The translations under genes were made by a program, and so were the position numbers. Shown here one piece after another: positions 35,980 to 45,033 of a DNA stretch of 64,000 bases. This DNA comes from Kribbella flavida DSM 17836. Lineage in GTDB: Bacteria; Actinomycetota; Actinomycetes; Propionibacteriales; Kribbellaceae. Each line of letters starts with the position of its first letter. Position 1 is the first letter of the stretch. The notes beneath the pieces were generated by a model, which saw only the letters and a list, made by a program, of their open reading frames with translations, ran no database searches and was not told the origin of the DNA. Location: positions 7,068,001-7,132,000 of the forward strand of contig NC_013729.1 of assembly GCF_000024345.1 (NCBI RefSeq), in the 5' to 3' direction.

Positions 35980-38658
35980 ATGGGGCTGTACGGGAGGACC
36001 GCCGAGCAGGAGCTGCTGAGCGACCTGCTGGCCGGGGCACGCGCCGGGGCCAGCGGGACGCTCGTGCTGCGCGGAGAGGCCGGCATCGGCAAGACCGCGC
36101 TGCTCGACTGGCTCGCCGCCGAGGCCAAGTCCTCAGCCGGCGAGGACCCGGTCCGTGTGCTGCGGGTGACCGGGATCGAACCGGAGGCCGACATCGCCTT
36201 CGGGGGGCTCGTCCAGCTGCTGTGGCCGGTGCAGGAGCGGTTGGCGTCGCTGCCCGGGCCGCAGGCCGCCGCGCTGGGCGCGGTCCTCGGCTCCGGCGAG
36301 CAGCGCGGCTCCGACCGCTTCCTGACCGGACTGGCCGTCCTGACGCTGCTGGCCGAACTGGCCGAGGACGGCTTGGTGCTCTGTCTGGTCGACGATGCGC
36401 AGTGGCTCGACCAGGCGACCGCGGAGGCCATGCTGTTCGCCGCACGGCGCTTGGCGGCCGAGCGGGTGGCGATGGTTTTCGCCGCCCGCGACGGCGGCTT
36501 CACGGCGGCCGGCCTGCCCGAGCAGCCGCTCGACCGGCTGCAGGACGTCGATGCGCGCAGGTTGCTGGCCCAGGCAGGGGTGGCGCCCATCCTCCACCAG
36601 CAGGTTCTGACCGCCTCAGCCGGCAACCCGCTGGCCTTGCTCGAGTTCGCCGCAGCGCGCCGCCAGCAGGCCGGGCATCCGGTGCCCTTGTCGGTCCCTG
36701 ACCGGGTCCTGGCGGCCTTCCGCGCCCGTATCGCTCAGCTCCCCGAGCGGACCCGCTTGCTGGTGCTCGTTGCCGCCGCCGAGGGGCGCGGCGAACTGCC
36801 GCTCGTGCTCGAAGCCGCGAAGCTCCTGGGGATCGGGCTCGGCGACCTCGAGCAGGCCGAGCTGGCCGAGCTGGTGCACGTCATGCACGGCACGTTGACC
36901 TTCCGCCATCCCTTGATCGCGTCCGCCGCGTACCAGGGCGCCCCGCTCGCCCGGCGGCTCGCTGTGCACCAGGCGCTGGCTGAGGCCGCCGACGATCCCG
37001 ACTGCAGGGCCCGGCATCTGGCAGCGGCCGCCACCTCGCCGGACGAGTCGATCGCCGCCGAGCTGGCCGCCGCGGCCGAACGCGCTCGGGCCCGGACTGC
37101 GTACGCCGCGGCGGCACGGCTGTTCGAGCACGCGGCGCGCATCGCCCCGGAGCCCGACCGCCAGGCCGAGCTGCTGGCAGAGGCGGCCAGGCAAGCCCTG
37201 GTCGCCGGGCTCGCCCCGCTCGCGGTGGAGCTGGCAGACAGGGCAGAGGCTCGCACCGGCACCGCAGCTGTCCGGGTGGGGCTGGCGCCGCTGCGAGCGG
37301 CAGCCGCCGCCGAGGTCGACGATCACGGGCACGCTGCGGGGCTGTTGCTGCATCGCGCAGCGGAGGCGTCGCCCGACGACGCTGCCTCCCTGCTGCGGAC
37401 AGCGGCCGACCAGGCCTGGCAGGCCGGCGACGCCGGGGTGGTGCGGGACGCCGCCCGTCAGCTGCACGCCCTCGGAGCCGACGACTCGGTTGCGACCGCT
37501 TGGGCCGCTCTGACGGAGGAGAAGTACGACGACGCACTGGCGCGGCTGCGGAGGGTCCTCGCTCGCGGCGGTGACGGCCGTGAGCAGCCGGCGTGCCCGA
37601 CTCTGCCGCCGCGCCTGCTGGTCGCGGCCGGAGCACTCGGCGACGACGAAGCTGCACTGAGGGTCGCCGAGGCCGAGCTGACGCGATGCCGGGAAGAGGC
37701 GCTGATCGGCAGCCTGCCGCAGGCGCTGGAAGCCTGGGCGGAGGTGCTGGTGGTGACCGGCCGCTACCGCGAGGCCAAGGCAGCTGTCGCCGAAGCCGAG
37801 GAGATTGCCCGGGACATCGGTCTGCGCCGACGGCTGGCCCGGCTGGCGACGGTCCGCGCCCGGATCGCCGCGGTCCAAGGCGACGAGGATCGAGCACTGG
37901 CCGCAGGGCTTCCCGGGTCCGAAGGTCCGCCCCACACCGCCGTACTGGCCCTGCTGGACCTCGGTCTGGGACGGACCGAGAAGGTGCTCGAGCGCCTGGA
38001 GGCCGTACCGGCCGGGTGGCCGCAGGCCACGCTGATGCCACTGGCCGCGGCTGCCGACCAGGTCGAGGCGGCCGTCCGGCTGGGCGAGCCAGAACGTGCC
38101 GCCGAGCCCTTGCAACGCTTCAGCGCTTGGGCCCACGCCGCCGGCACCAGCTGGGGCCGGGCGGTGGTCCTGCGGTGCCGAGCGCTGCTCGCCGAGGTCG
38201 ATGCCCTTGACAACGTTGACCCGGACAACTTGTACGCCGGAGCATTGCGGCTGCACGAGGGTTCCGGCCGACCCTTCGAACAAGCCCGGACCGAACTGGC
38301 GTACGGCGAGTGGTTGCGTCGATCCCGCCGGCGCAGCCACGCCCGGGAGCCGCTCAGAGCGGCTTTGGCCGTGTTCGAGCAGCTCCGGGCCGCGCCTTGG
38401 GCCGAGCGGGCACGCGCGGAACTTCTGGCGACCGGAGAGGTGCTGGCAACGGCGAAACCCACCGCCGACAACCTGGTCGACCGGCTGACTCCACAGGAGT
38501 TGCAGGTGGTGCGATTGGCGGCGGCCGGACAGAGCAGCCGGGAGATCGCCGCCCAGCTGTTCCTCAGTCGCCGGACCGTCGAGCACCATCTCTACAAGGC
38601 CTACCCCAAACTGGGCGTCGGCTCGCGCCGCGACCTGGCCCGCCTCGACCTGGGATGA
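35980..38658 (+). CDS. Large LuxR regulator with ATPase domain (LAL/AAA-type)
   Basis: An 892-residue regulator. Walker A is LVLRGEAGIGKTALLDWLAA (residues about 30-50), Walker B VLCLVDDAQWLDQATAEAM. The middle consists of helical TPR-like repeats. The C-terminal LuxR helix-turn-helix is LTPQELQVVRLAAAGQSSRE with FLSRRTVEHHLYKAYPKLG. ATG 35980 has GAGGAG seven bases upstream; the open frame extends far to the left without family sequence. LAL proteins act as large ATP-dependent activators. The divergent OYE-MFS operon, 160 bases away, is the probable target. Confidence 0.9.
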   Translation: MGLYGRTAEQELLSDLLAGARAGASGTLVLRGEAGIGKTALLDWLAAEAKSSAGEDPVRVLRVTGIEPEADIAFGGLVQLLWPVQERLASLPGPQAAALGAVLGSGEQRGSDRFLTGLAVLTLLAELAEDGLVLCLVDDAQWLDQATAEAMLFAARRLAAERVAMVFAARDGGFTAAGLPEQPLDRLQDVDARRLLAQAGVAPILHQQVLTASAGNPLALLEFAAARRQQAGHPVPLSVPDRVLAAFRARIAQLPERTRLLVLVAAAEGRGELPLVLEAAKLLGIGLGDLEQAELAELVHVMHGTLTFRHPLIASAAYQGAPLARRLAVHQALAEAADDPDCRARHLAAAATSPDESIAAELAAAAERARARTAYAAAARLFEHAARIAPEPDRQAELLAEAARQALVAGLAPLAVELADRAEARTGTAAVRVGLAPLRAAAAAEVDDHGHAAGLLLHRAAEASPDDAASLLRTAADQAWQAGDAGVVRDAARQLHALGADDSVATAWAALTEEKYDDALARLRRVLARGGDGREQPACPTLPPRLLVAAGALGDDEAALRVAEAELTRCREEALIGSLPQALEAWAEVLVVTGRYREAKAAVAEAEEIARDIGLRRRLARLATVRARIAAVQGDEDRALAAGLPGSEGPPHTAVLALLDLGLGRTEKVLERLEAVPAGWPQATLMPLAAAADQVEAAVRLGEPERAAEPLQRFSAWAHAAGTSWGRAVVLRCRALLAEVDALDNVDPDNLYAGALRLHEGSGRPFEQARTELAYGEWLRRSRRRSHAREPLRAALAVFEQLRAAPWAERARAELLATGEVLATAKPTADNLVDRLTPQELQVVRLAAAGQSSREIAAQLFLSRRTVEHHLYKAYPKLGVGSRRDLARLDLG

Positions 38659-38895
38659 GTGATGTCCTTCACAGCCGATCAGATCGCCGGCGGTGCGGGC
38701 CGGGTCAGCTGGGGCAGGCCGTAGACGATGGTCGGGACCGTCACCGGCGTCTACGGTCCTTCGTCGTTTCCCGGCGAACGGCCGACCGACGGCGTTGCTG
38801 TTCGCAACCATCATGGTGATCCAGTCGGACGGTACGGTGGTGAGCTACTGAAGCTGCAATCGACCCGCATCACCACGAATCGGGGAGTCGAGGCC

Positions 38896-40158
38896 GTGGC
38901 CGCACCGAACGAACCGCTGTCTCGTGACGAACTCGTCGGCTTCGTGCGCGCCCGGCTGGAGCGGACGCGGGATCAGGACAGCCGAGCGGTCCTGCTGGCC
39001 GTCGGGCAACATCTGCGGCGTCCGGACTATGCCGGACTCTCCGGCCGAGCGACGGTCGACTTGCTGGCGAGCAACCGGTGGAAGCTGGAACACAATCTGT
39101 CCCCCGGGCAGCTTCGTGCCTTGTCGGAGGTCGTCAACCAACTCGATTCCGTGGTCGACGATCCTGACCGCGCGCGCCGGTTCGTCGAGGCGGGCGCCGC
39201 ACGGGCCGCGCAGGGCCGGCCCACCGCCGCAACGCCGCAGCCGGCGCGCGACGGTGCCAGAGCAGACCTCGTGGATCGGGTGACCGGCAGCGCGGCGGGC
39301 TCGGTGGTCGTGCACACCAGCCAGTCCCCGGGAACCCCGTTGCGGTACCGGTCCGGGCCGGCGAAGTCCGAGCTTTCGGGGTTCCAGAACTTCGGGGACG
39401 GAGTCGACAACCCGTCGAGTCGGCCGTCCAAGGAGTTGCAGGACGCCTGGGCGGAGGCCGGACCGACGATGTACGAAGGGGTGGCTTTCGTGCCCGCCAC
39501 TGAACCCGCCTACCGGTCCGAGGAGTACGTCACCAAGCGGCGGCTGTTCGGACCGGCCGAGACGGCGACCAGGCAGGTGCAGGACGGCAGGCGAGCGAAG
39601 ATGGTCGACGGTCCGCGGGGACCGGAGCCAGGTGTTCGGTTCGGCTACGCCTTCGACCCTCATCAGCACGGTGGCAGCCCGAACGGCCTTCCGGGCTACC
39701 GTGATCCGGCCAGCGGGCGGCACGGAAACCTGCTGGCCGTCGAGGCGGTCCTACCGGCGTCGGTCGCGGCGAGCCTGCAGACTGCGATCGAGCGCGACCC
39801 GGCGTACGCCAGGACCGTCGTCGAGCAGTTGGTGCTTCGCAACGGTGGACTGGACCCGGCTGCGTGGGCGGGAAACGTGCCGTCGGGGCTGCCGATGCAG
39901 CCGCCGTACAGAGAGGTTCCCGTGACGAAGCCGCTGCACCTGGTCACTCGTGGTGAGGGCGGCAAAGTGGCCGTCCGTCCGCTGCAGCAGACTGCGGGCC
40001 GGAGCAACGGCAAGGATTTCGGCGAGTTCGTGCAGAAGTTCACGGCGACCGGCGCGGGGCAGGGCAGGAGCTCCGGGCAGCAGACCGGTGGAGACGGCGC
40101 CCGGTCCTATCGGCACGATCGGGAGCAGCCGTCCGGCCGTAGCGGCGGCCGGGGCTGA
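38896..40158 (+). CDS. Hypothetical 420-residue soluble protein
   Basis: The function is not recognised. From GTG 38896 (GGGGAG eight bases upstream) the protein has a helical N-terminal domain of about 95 residues (LSRDELVGFVRARLERTRDQ, ADRATVDLL-like ATVDLLASNRWKLEHNLSPG), a Pro/Ala linker, a mixed middle domain (PAKSELSGFQNFGDGVDNPS, YEGVAFVPATEPAYRSEEYV, FGYAFDPHQHGG) and a polar Gly/Ser/Arg-rich tail. There is no signal peptide or membrane helix. An in-frame ATG at 38728 would add 56 residues of poor composition. The multi-part layout could be an effector or toxin-like protein, but no catalytic motif is seen. Flanking gaps 38659-38895 and 40159-40356 are empty. Confidence 0.65.
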   Translation: MAAPNEPLSRDELVGFVRARLERTRDQDSRAVLLAVGQHLRRPDYAGLSGRATVDLLASNRWKLEHNLSPGQLRALSEVVNQLDSVVDDPDRARRFVEAGAARAAQGRPTAATPQPARDGARADLVDRVTGSAAGSVVVHTSQSPGTPLRYRSGPAKSELSGFQNFGDGVDNPSSRPSKELQDAWAEAGPTMYEGVAFVPATEPAYRSEEYVTKRRLFGPAETATRQVQDGRRAKMVDGPRGPEPGVRFGYAFDPHQHGGSPNGLPGYRDPASGRHGNLLAVEAVLPASVAASLQTAIERDPAYARTVVEQLVLRNGGLDPAAWAGNVPSGLPMQPPYREVPVTKPLHLVTRGEGGKVAVRPLQQTAGRSNGKDFGEFVQKFTATGAGQGRSSGQQTGGDGARSYRHDREQPSGRSGGRG

Positions 40159-40356
40159 GCTCGCGCCCTGGAGAGCGCACCCCGGATCCCGTGGTCACGG
40201 TCGTTGTCATCGGTCCCGACACGACCCGCTGAGCTCCAGACCGCCGCCCTGCTGGCCGCAGGGGGTAGCGGGCGGCGACCCAGGCTTGATCGGGTCCGCC
40301 CGGGTCGCCCCCGCGGTGGTCGTCGGCTGAGCTGCCGCACACCGCGAGGGCCGGTC

Positions 40357-41970
40357 TCAGCGGGTGATCACCAGGGCGTCACCGACCGGGCGTTCACCGG
40401 CCGCGTCCGAGGGCTGGTTGACGACCTTGCCGTTGGCAACCATCGTGGTGGAGCCGCCACCGTCGAGGTTGACCGCCTCACGCAACCCGAGGGACTTGGC
40501 GACCGCGGCGGCCTCCGCGATGCCCAGGCCGAGGCTGCTGACGTTGCGGCCGTCGGCGGTGATCAGCACCGTGCGCCCCTGCGCGTCGACGCCCGCGATC
40601 GTGCGCGGGTTCCGCTTGTGCACCCAGCCGTAGTAGAAGTTCGGGTTGCCGGCCGGGGCCATTCCGTCGGCCTTCGGGGTCGCCATCAGCCGGCCGTCGC
40701 GGACCAGCTCCGGACCGCCGTTGACGACCGAGGTCCGCGGTGACAGCCGGACGTCACGGCCGCGCGCGTCGGTCAGTACGGCGCGAATCTCCAGCCGCCG
40801 GCCGACCTGCGCCGCCGCGAGCAGCGCCGCGACCTGCGAGCCGGTGGCCTGGACCGTCCGGCCGCCCTCCGGAATCGCACCGCCGCGGGTGGCCGGGCGA
40901 ATCGCGGTGACGACACCACGCCGGTCGACAATCACCTCGGCGCCCGGACCACTCGGCGTACTCACCCCGTACGCCGCGTCGAACGCGATCAGCTCGTCGG
41001 CGTCCGTGCAGGTCACGTCGTGCAGCGGTGCGGCGGTCGGGAGGTCGTCGGTGGTGCCGCCGCAGTTGCGGATCAGGCCGGGGACGCGGTTCAGCCCGTC
41101 CAGCGGCAGCGGCCGCCCGGTCCCCCGGATCTCACCGCGCCAGCGGAACCGCTCGACCGACGTACCGCGGGCGTTCTCACCGACCACCAGCGCGGGCCGT
41201 CCGGCCGTCGGCTCGCTGACCAGCCGGCCGTCGTACACCGCGACGCCGGCCGGATCGCCCGGTGCCCCGGCCTTCGGGTCGAGCACGAAGAAGCCGGCGT
41301 TCACCGCGGCGGTCGCCCCGGTCAGCGTCGCCAGCGTGCTGGTCGTCTCCCGCGCCTCCAGATCGAGCCCGTACGACGCGTCGAGCGTGCCGCGGAACTT
41401 CTTCGGGTCGATCGTCAGCACCTGGACCTGCCACGGACCGGTGGAACCGCTGAGGTCGTCGGGCTCGCCGTCCCAGCCGGTGTAGATGCTGGAACCGTTG
41501 AGCCCGGCGGCGATCACCTTGGCTCGCAGGGCGTCAGCCTCCGCCTTCGTCGGCAGGGATCCCAGGCGCACGCGGTACCCGAGGTGACCACCGCCGGCGT
41601 CGGCGAGGCGAGGGGTCAGTACGTCCTCGACCCGGGGCTCCAGGCCGGCGGCGCGCAGCTTGGCCGCCGCGGCCTCGGCTCCCGCCTGGTCGGACAGCGC
41701 GGTCGCCGGCGCGTCGGGATCCGGCGAGCTCGAGGGGATCGCCACTTCCACCGTCCAGACCGACCCTGGACCGGTTTGGCCCCGGGTGATCTTGGTCAGC
41801 GTGACACCGGGCTGCAGGGTGGTGGTCTCGCGCTTCTCGGGCAGGTGGGCGGGCCCGAGCGGGAGGCCCGGCGCAGCGACCTGCGACTGGGCTTGCGCGG
41901 CCACCGCGGGCAAGGCCGCGAGCGACACCACAGCGAGCGCGGACGCGGAGCGGCGAAGGCGGAAGGTCAT
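40357..41970 (-). CDS. Secreted SPOR-like plus phosphodiester-glycosidase (NAGPA) domain protein
   Basis: A 537-residue exported protein. The signal peptide is RRSASALAVVSLAALPAVAA then QAQS (about residues 1-28). Residues about 70-165 are a SPOR-like repeat region (AAAKLRAAGLEPRVE, YRVRLGSLPTKAEADALRAK). From about 185 a NAGPA/phosphodiester glycosidase domain follows: LATLTGATAAVNAGFFVLD, VVNGGPELVRDGRLM, RTIAGVDAQGRTVLITADGR and LREAVNLDGGGSTTMVANGK. Such domains cleave sugar-1-phosphodiester bonds; SPOR binds denuded peptidoglycan, so a wall-associated role is likely. ATG 41970 has AAGG upstream. Confidence 0.82.
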   Translation of the reverse strand: MTFRLRRSASALAVVSLAALPAVAAQAQSQVAAPGLPLGPAHLPEKRETTTLQPGVTLTKITRGQTGPGSVWTVEVAIPSSSPDPDAPATALSDQAGAEAAAAKLRAAGLEPRVEDVLTPRLADAGGGHLGYRVRLGSLPTKAEADALRAKVIAAGLNGSSIYTGWDGEPDDLSGSTGPWQVQVLTIDPKKFRGTLDASYGLDLEARETTSTLATLTGATAAVNAGFFVLDPKAGAPGDPAGVAVYDGRLVSEPTAGRPALVVGENARGTSVERFRWRGEIRGTGRPLPLDGLNRVPGLIRNCGGTTDDLPTAAPLHDVTCTDADELIAFDAAYGVSTPSGPGAEVIVDRRGVVTAIRPATRGGAIPEGGRTVQATGSQVAALLAAAQVGRRLEIRAVLTDARGRDVRLSPRTSVVNGGPELVRDGRLMATPKADGMAPAGNPNFYYGWVHKRNPRTIAGVDAQGRTVLITADGRNVSSLGLGIAEAAAVAKSLGLREAVNLDGGGSTTMVANGKVVNQPSDAAGERPVGDALVITR

Positions 41971-42106
41971 GGCCACCTTCCTATGTCAGCGGTCTACCGG
42001 CCGCAAGAACCTGGCGGTGAACGACCAACGACTTTCCGGGAATTCCGCAGGTCAGCGGGGTGTTTTCGCAGATGTACCTTCGATAGCTCTTGGAGAGTGA
42101 TCGCGC

Positions 42107-42991
42107 ATGACCGGTCTTCGACGCGGGCGTAACGCCGTCAAGACCACCGCCTTGCTGGCCCTGCTGACCGCCCTCATCATCGTCGTGGGCGGCCTGGTCG
42201 CCGGGTCCACGGGTGTGGTCGTGGCGACGGTGCTGTCGCTCGGCCTGAACGCCTACCTCTACTTCAACTCCGACAAGCTCGCGCTGCGCTCGATGGCCGC
42301 CCGGCAGGTCAGTCCGCAGGAGGCGCCGGAGCTGTACGCCGTCGTCGCGGAGCTGTCGCAACGCGCCGGGCAGCCGATGCCGCGGATCTACGTGAGCCCG
42401 ATCGCCCAGCCGAACGCGTTCGCGACCGGCCGGAACCCCGAGCACGCCGCGGTCGCGGTGACCGCCGGGATCCTGCAGCTGCTGTCCCCGCGGGAGCTGC
42501 GGGCAGTGCTGGGGCACGAGCTCGCGCACGTCTACAACCGCGACATCCTGACCTCCAGCGTGGCGGCCGGTCTGGCCGGAATCGTCACCATGCTGGCGAA
42601 CCTGGCGATCTTCCTGCCCTTCGGCAGCTCGGACGACGACGACGCGCCCAACCCGCTGGTCACCCTGCTGACGGTGTTGTTCGCGCCGATCGCGGCGAGC
42701 CTGATCCAGCTGGCGATCAGCCGCAACCGTGAGTACGAGGCGGACCACGACGGCGCCGAACTGTCGGGCGACCCGCTGGCGCTGGCGAGTGCGCTGGCCA
42801 AGATCAGCCGCGGTACGACGGCTCTGCCGCTGCCGGCCGAGTCAGGTGTGGCGACGCAGAGCCATCTGATGATCGCCAACCCGCTCAGCGGGCACGGGAT
42901 CGGGGCGCTGTTCTCCACCCACCCACCGATGGACGAGCGCATCCGGCGGCTGCACCAACTCGCTGCCAATCCGCACGTGCTCGCCAGCTGA
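42107..42991 (+). CDS. htpX: HtpX-like membrane zinc metalloprotease (M48)
   Basis: A 294-residue membrane protease. Two N-terminal helices (TALLALLTALIIVVGGLVAG and VVVATVLSLGLNAYLYF) precede the zinc motif LGHELAHVYNRD (HEXXH), two more helices and the third ligand in NREYEADHDGAEL. IYVSPIAQPNAFATGRNPEH is the usual HtpX segment and FSTHPPMDERIRRL the typical end. HtpX degrades damaged membrane proteins. It stands alone, with a terminator 13 bases downstream and a divergent secreted-protein gene upstream. Confidence 0.93.
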   Translation: MTGLRRGRNAVKTTALLALLTALIIVVGGLVAGSTGVVVATVLSLGLNAYLYFNSDKLALRSMAARQVSPQEAPELYAVVAELSQRAGQPMPRIYVSPIAQPNAFATGRNPEHAAVAVTAGILQLLSPRELRAVLGHELAHVYNRDILTSSVAAGLAGIVTMLANLAIFLPFGSSDDDDAPNPLVTLLTVLFAPIAASLIQLAISRNREYEADHDGAELSGDPLALASALAKISRGTTALPLPAESGVATQSHLMIANPLSGHGIGALFSTHPPMDERIRRLHQLAANPHVLAS

Positions 42992-43003
42992 GAACAACCA
43001 ACG

Positions 43004-43034
43004 AACGCCGTCCGGACCGAGCCCGGACGGCGTT
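43004..43034 (+). terminator. Intrinsic terminator after htpX
   Basis: Perfect 12-base arms AACGCCGTCCGG and CCGGACGGCGTT surround a 7-base loop. It lies between htpX and the converging MocA-type gene and could serve both directions. Confidence 0.8.
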
Positions 43035-43075
43035 CAGGTGTTCAGGGAAGGCGGAGCTGCGCCCGGTTTCGGGGG

Positions 43076-44272
43076 TCAGGCCGGGGCGTCGCCGTGGTCA
43101 GGGATCTCCAGCTGGACGCCGCCTTGCAGGGCGGACTGGTGGGCGTAGATGCCGGGCAGGGTGTAGCGGGCGGCGACCCAGGCGTTGATCGGGGGCAGGG
43201 TCTTGTCGGCGACCGCGCGCACGAAGTCGTCGGCGAGGAAGTGGTGCGAACCCTCGTGGCCGTTGTGCAGGCCGGCGAACTCGGCGGGCAGCCGGCCGCG
43301 GTCGTGCACCGGCGACAGGCCGGACAGGAACGCGTCCCGCAGCGCCGGGTCGACGTTCGCCAGGTCGTCGTCCTCCAGCGAACCGCTCGGCGTGGTCTCC
43401 ATCAGGTGGCTGATGTCCTGCACGCCCTCCTTGGTCTGCCAGACCGTGGTCGTGGCCAGCTGCTCGAAGCTGCCCTCGGTGCCGAACACCCGCAGCCGGG
43501 ACTCCCGGATGTGGGACGGGTAGCCGACCCGGCGCATCTCGTTGGTCCGCATCACCCCGCCGTCGGCCAGCGTGAACAGCGCGGTGGCGTTCGAGAAGTC
43601 GTTGCCGAACTGGCTGATCTCCCGGTCGAAGACCCCGTCGCCCCGGTCGTCCTTGACCCCGACGCAGGACACGTGGGTGGCGTGCTGGCCGGTCACCGAC
43701 AAGACGTTGCCGACGGCATGCGTCGGGTAGAGCATGGGCGGGAACGACGCGGTCTTCTTCCAGTCCTCGCCACCGCTGTACTGGTACGCCGCGTAGAAGC
43801 CGAGATCCATGTCGTGGACGTAGTCGCCCTCGCAGTAGAAGACCCGGCCGAAGTCGCCCTTGGCCAGCCGGTCTCGGCAGTACACCGAGGACGGGTAGTA
43901 GTAGCTGGTCTCCCCCATCATGTAGGTCAGGCCGGTCTCCTTGACCAGCTCGATGATCCGGGCGATCTGGTCGGCCTCGATCGCCATCGGCACCGTCGAG
44001 TAGACGTGCTTGCCCGCCTCCAACGCACGGATCGCCATCTCGCCGTGCAGCCAGCGCTGGGTGAAGATCGCGACCGCGTCCACGTCGGAGGCGAGCATGT
44101 CCTCGAACGACTGGTAGGTGACCGCGATGCCCTGCCGCTCGGCCATCTCGGCCAACCGGTCCGGCAGCACGTCGGTCAGCGAGACCGCTGAGACGTCCGG
44201 GTGCGCGGTCCACAACCGCAGGAACGAAGGGGCGAACTGGCCGGCTCCGACCACGCCGATGCTGATGCTCAT
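43076..44272 (-). CDS. Gfo/Idh/MocA family oxidoreductase
   Basis: A 398-residue NAD(P)-dependent sugar dehydrogenase-like protein. The Rossmann part starts SISIGVVGAGQFAPSFLRLW (GxGxxx). VDAVAIFTQRWLHGEMAIRA and LEAGKHVYSTVPMAIE give the E/VP-type motif, although the classical EKP lysine is replaced, since the motif reads STVP. The C-terminal domain (YPTHAVGNVLSVTGQHATHV, GTEGSFEQLATTT) ends in APA. The missing EKP-type lysine may mean altered catalysis. ATG 44272 has TGGAG upstream. It has its own upstream palindromes and follows the DeoR cluster. Confidence 0.88.
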   Translation of the reverse strand: MSISIGVVGAGQFAPSFLRLWTAHPDVSAVSLTDVLPDRLAEMAERQGIAVTYQSFEDMLASDVDAVAIFTQRWLHGEMAIRALEAGKHVYSTVPMAIEADQIARIIELVKETGLTYMMGETSYYYPSSVYCRDRLAKGDFGRVFYCEGDYVHDMDLGFYAAYQYSGGEDWKKTASFPPMLYPTHAVGNVLSVTGQHATHVSCVGVKDDRGDGVFDREISQFGNDFSNATALFTLADGGVMRTNEMRRVGYPSHIRESRLRVFGTEGSFEQLATTTVWQTKEGVQDISHLMETTPSGSLEDDDLANVDPALRDAFLSGLSPVHDRGRLPAEFAGLHNGHEGSHHFLADDFVRAVADKTLPPINAWVAARYTLPGIYAHQSALQGGVQLEIPDHGDAPA

Positions 44273-44285
44273 GGCTCCAGGCAAT

Positions 44286-44334
44286 CACACATTTTTGTTC
44301 CACGAAAGAACAAATCCGCACGTTGAAATGTGTG
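44286..44334. promoter_or_regulatory. Nested inverted repeats upstream of the MocA-type gene
   Basis: Outer arms CACACATTT (44286-44294) and AAATGTGTG (44326-44334) enclose inner arms TTTGTTC (44294-44300) and GAACAAA (44308-44314). The region lies in the 77-base gap between the GDPD stop and the oxidoreductase start and is A/T-rich against the background. It is a strong candidate operator/promoter that gives the oxidoreductase separate control. Confidence 0.6.
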
Positions 44335-44349
44335 ACGCACGCCACGCCC

Positions 44350-45033
44350 CTAGGAGGACACGACGGACCGGAGTCGTTCCGGGTGGTCGGTGGTGATTGC
44401 GTCGACGCCGAGCTCGACCGCCCGGGCGAACGTCGCGGCATCCGGGACCGGCCAGGCGGTGACGTCGAGGCCGGCCCGGTGCAGCTCGGCGACGCCGTCC
44501 ACGGTGAGTCCGGCGCTGCCGCACAACGCCGTGCCGGCTTCGGCGGCGCGGGTCAGCGCGAGCACGTCCGCGACGTCGGGGGTCCGGCCGAAGATCAGGC
44601 CGGTCGACGCGTCCGGCAGCGCTCGCCGGACCGCCAGCAGGATCTCGGCGTGCGACGAGGTCACCATCGTGCGCGCGGCGAGCGCCGGATCGGCCTGCAA
44701 CGAGGCGACCAGCAACGGCACCGCCCGGGCGGCTTTGACCTCCGCCTGCAGCCGGACGTCGACCGCCTCGACGGTCTCCGCCCAGGTCGGTACCTGCTCG
44801 CCCTGCCCCGCGTCGAGCTGGCGCAGCTCGTCGAAGGTCAGCTCCTCGACCGGCCCACTGCCGTTCGTGGTCCGGTCCACCGTGGCGTCGTGCAGCACCA
44901 CCAGCTCGTCGTCGGCCGTCACCCGCAGGTCCAGCTCGATCTCGTCGCAGCCGTCGGCGACCGCGCGCCGGAACGAGCGCAGCGTGTTCTCCGGTTCGGA
45001 TCCGAGCGAGCCCCGGTGTCCGGTGATGATCAC
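44350..45033 (-). CDS. Glycerophosphodiester phosphodiesterase
   Basis: A 227-residue GDPD-family TIM barrel. IITGHRGSLGSEPENTLRSF carries the HR...PENT signature, CDEIELDLRVTADDELVVLH the E-x-D metal ligands and catalytic His, and ERLRSVVSS ends the domain after AITTDHP. No signal peptide is seen, so it acts in the cytoplasm, cleaving glycerophosphodiesters to glycerol-3-phosphate and an alcohol. GTG 45033 overlaps the stop of the dehydrogenase by four bases (GTGA), so it belongs to the DeoR-controlled cluster. Confidence 0.92.
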   Translation of the reverse strand: MIITGHRGSLGSEPENTLRSFRRAVADGCDEIELDLRVTADDELVVLHDATVDRTTNGSGPVEELTFDELRQLDAGQGEQVPTWAETVEAVDVRLQAEVKAARAVPLLVASLQADPALAARTMVTSSHAEILLAVRRALPDASTGLIFGRTPDVADVLALTRAAEAGTALCGSAGLTVDGVAELHRAGLDVTAWPVPDAATFARAVELGVDAITTDHPERLRSVVSS

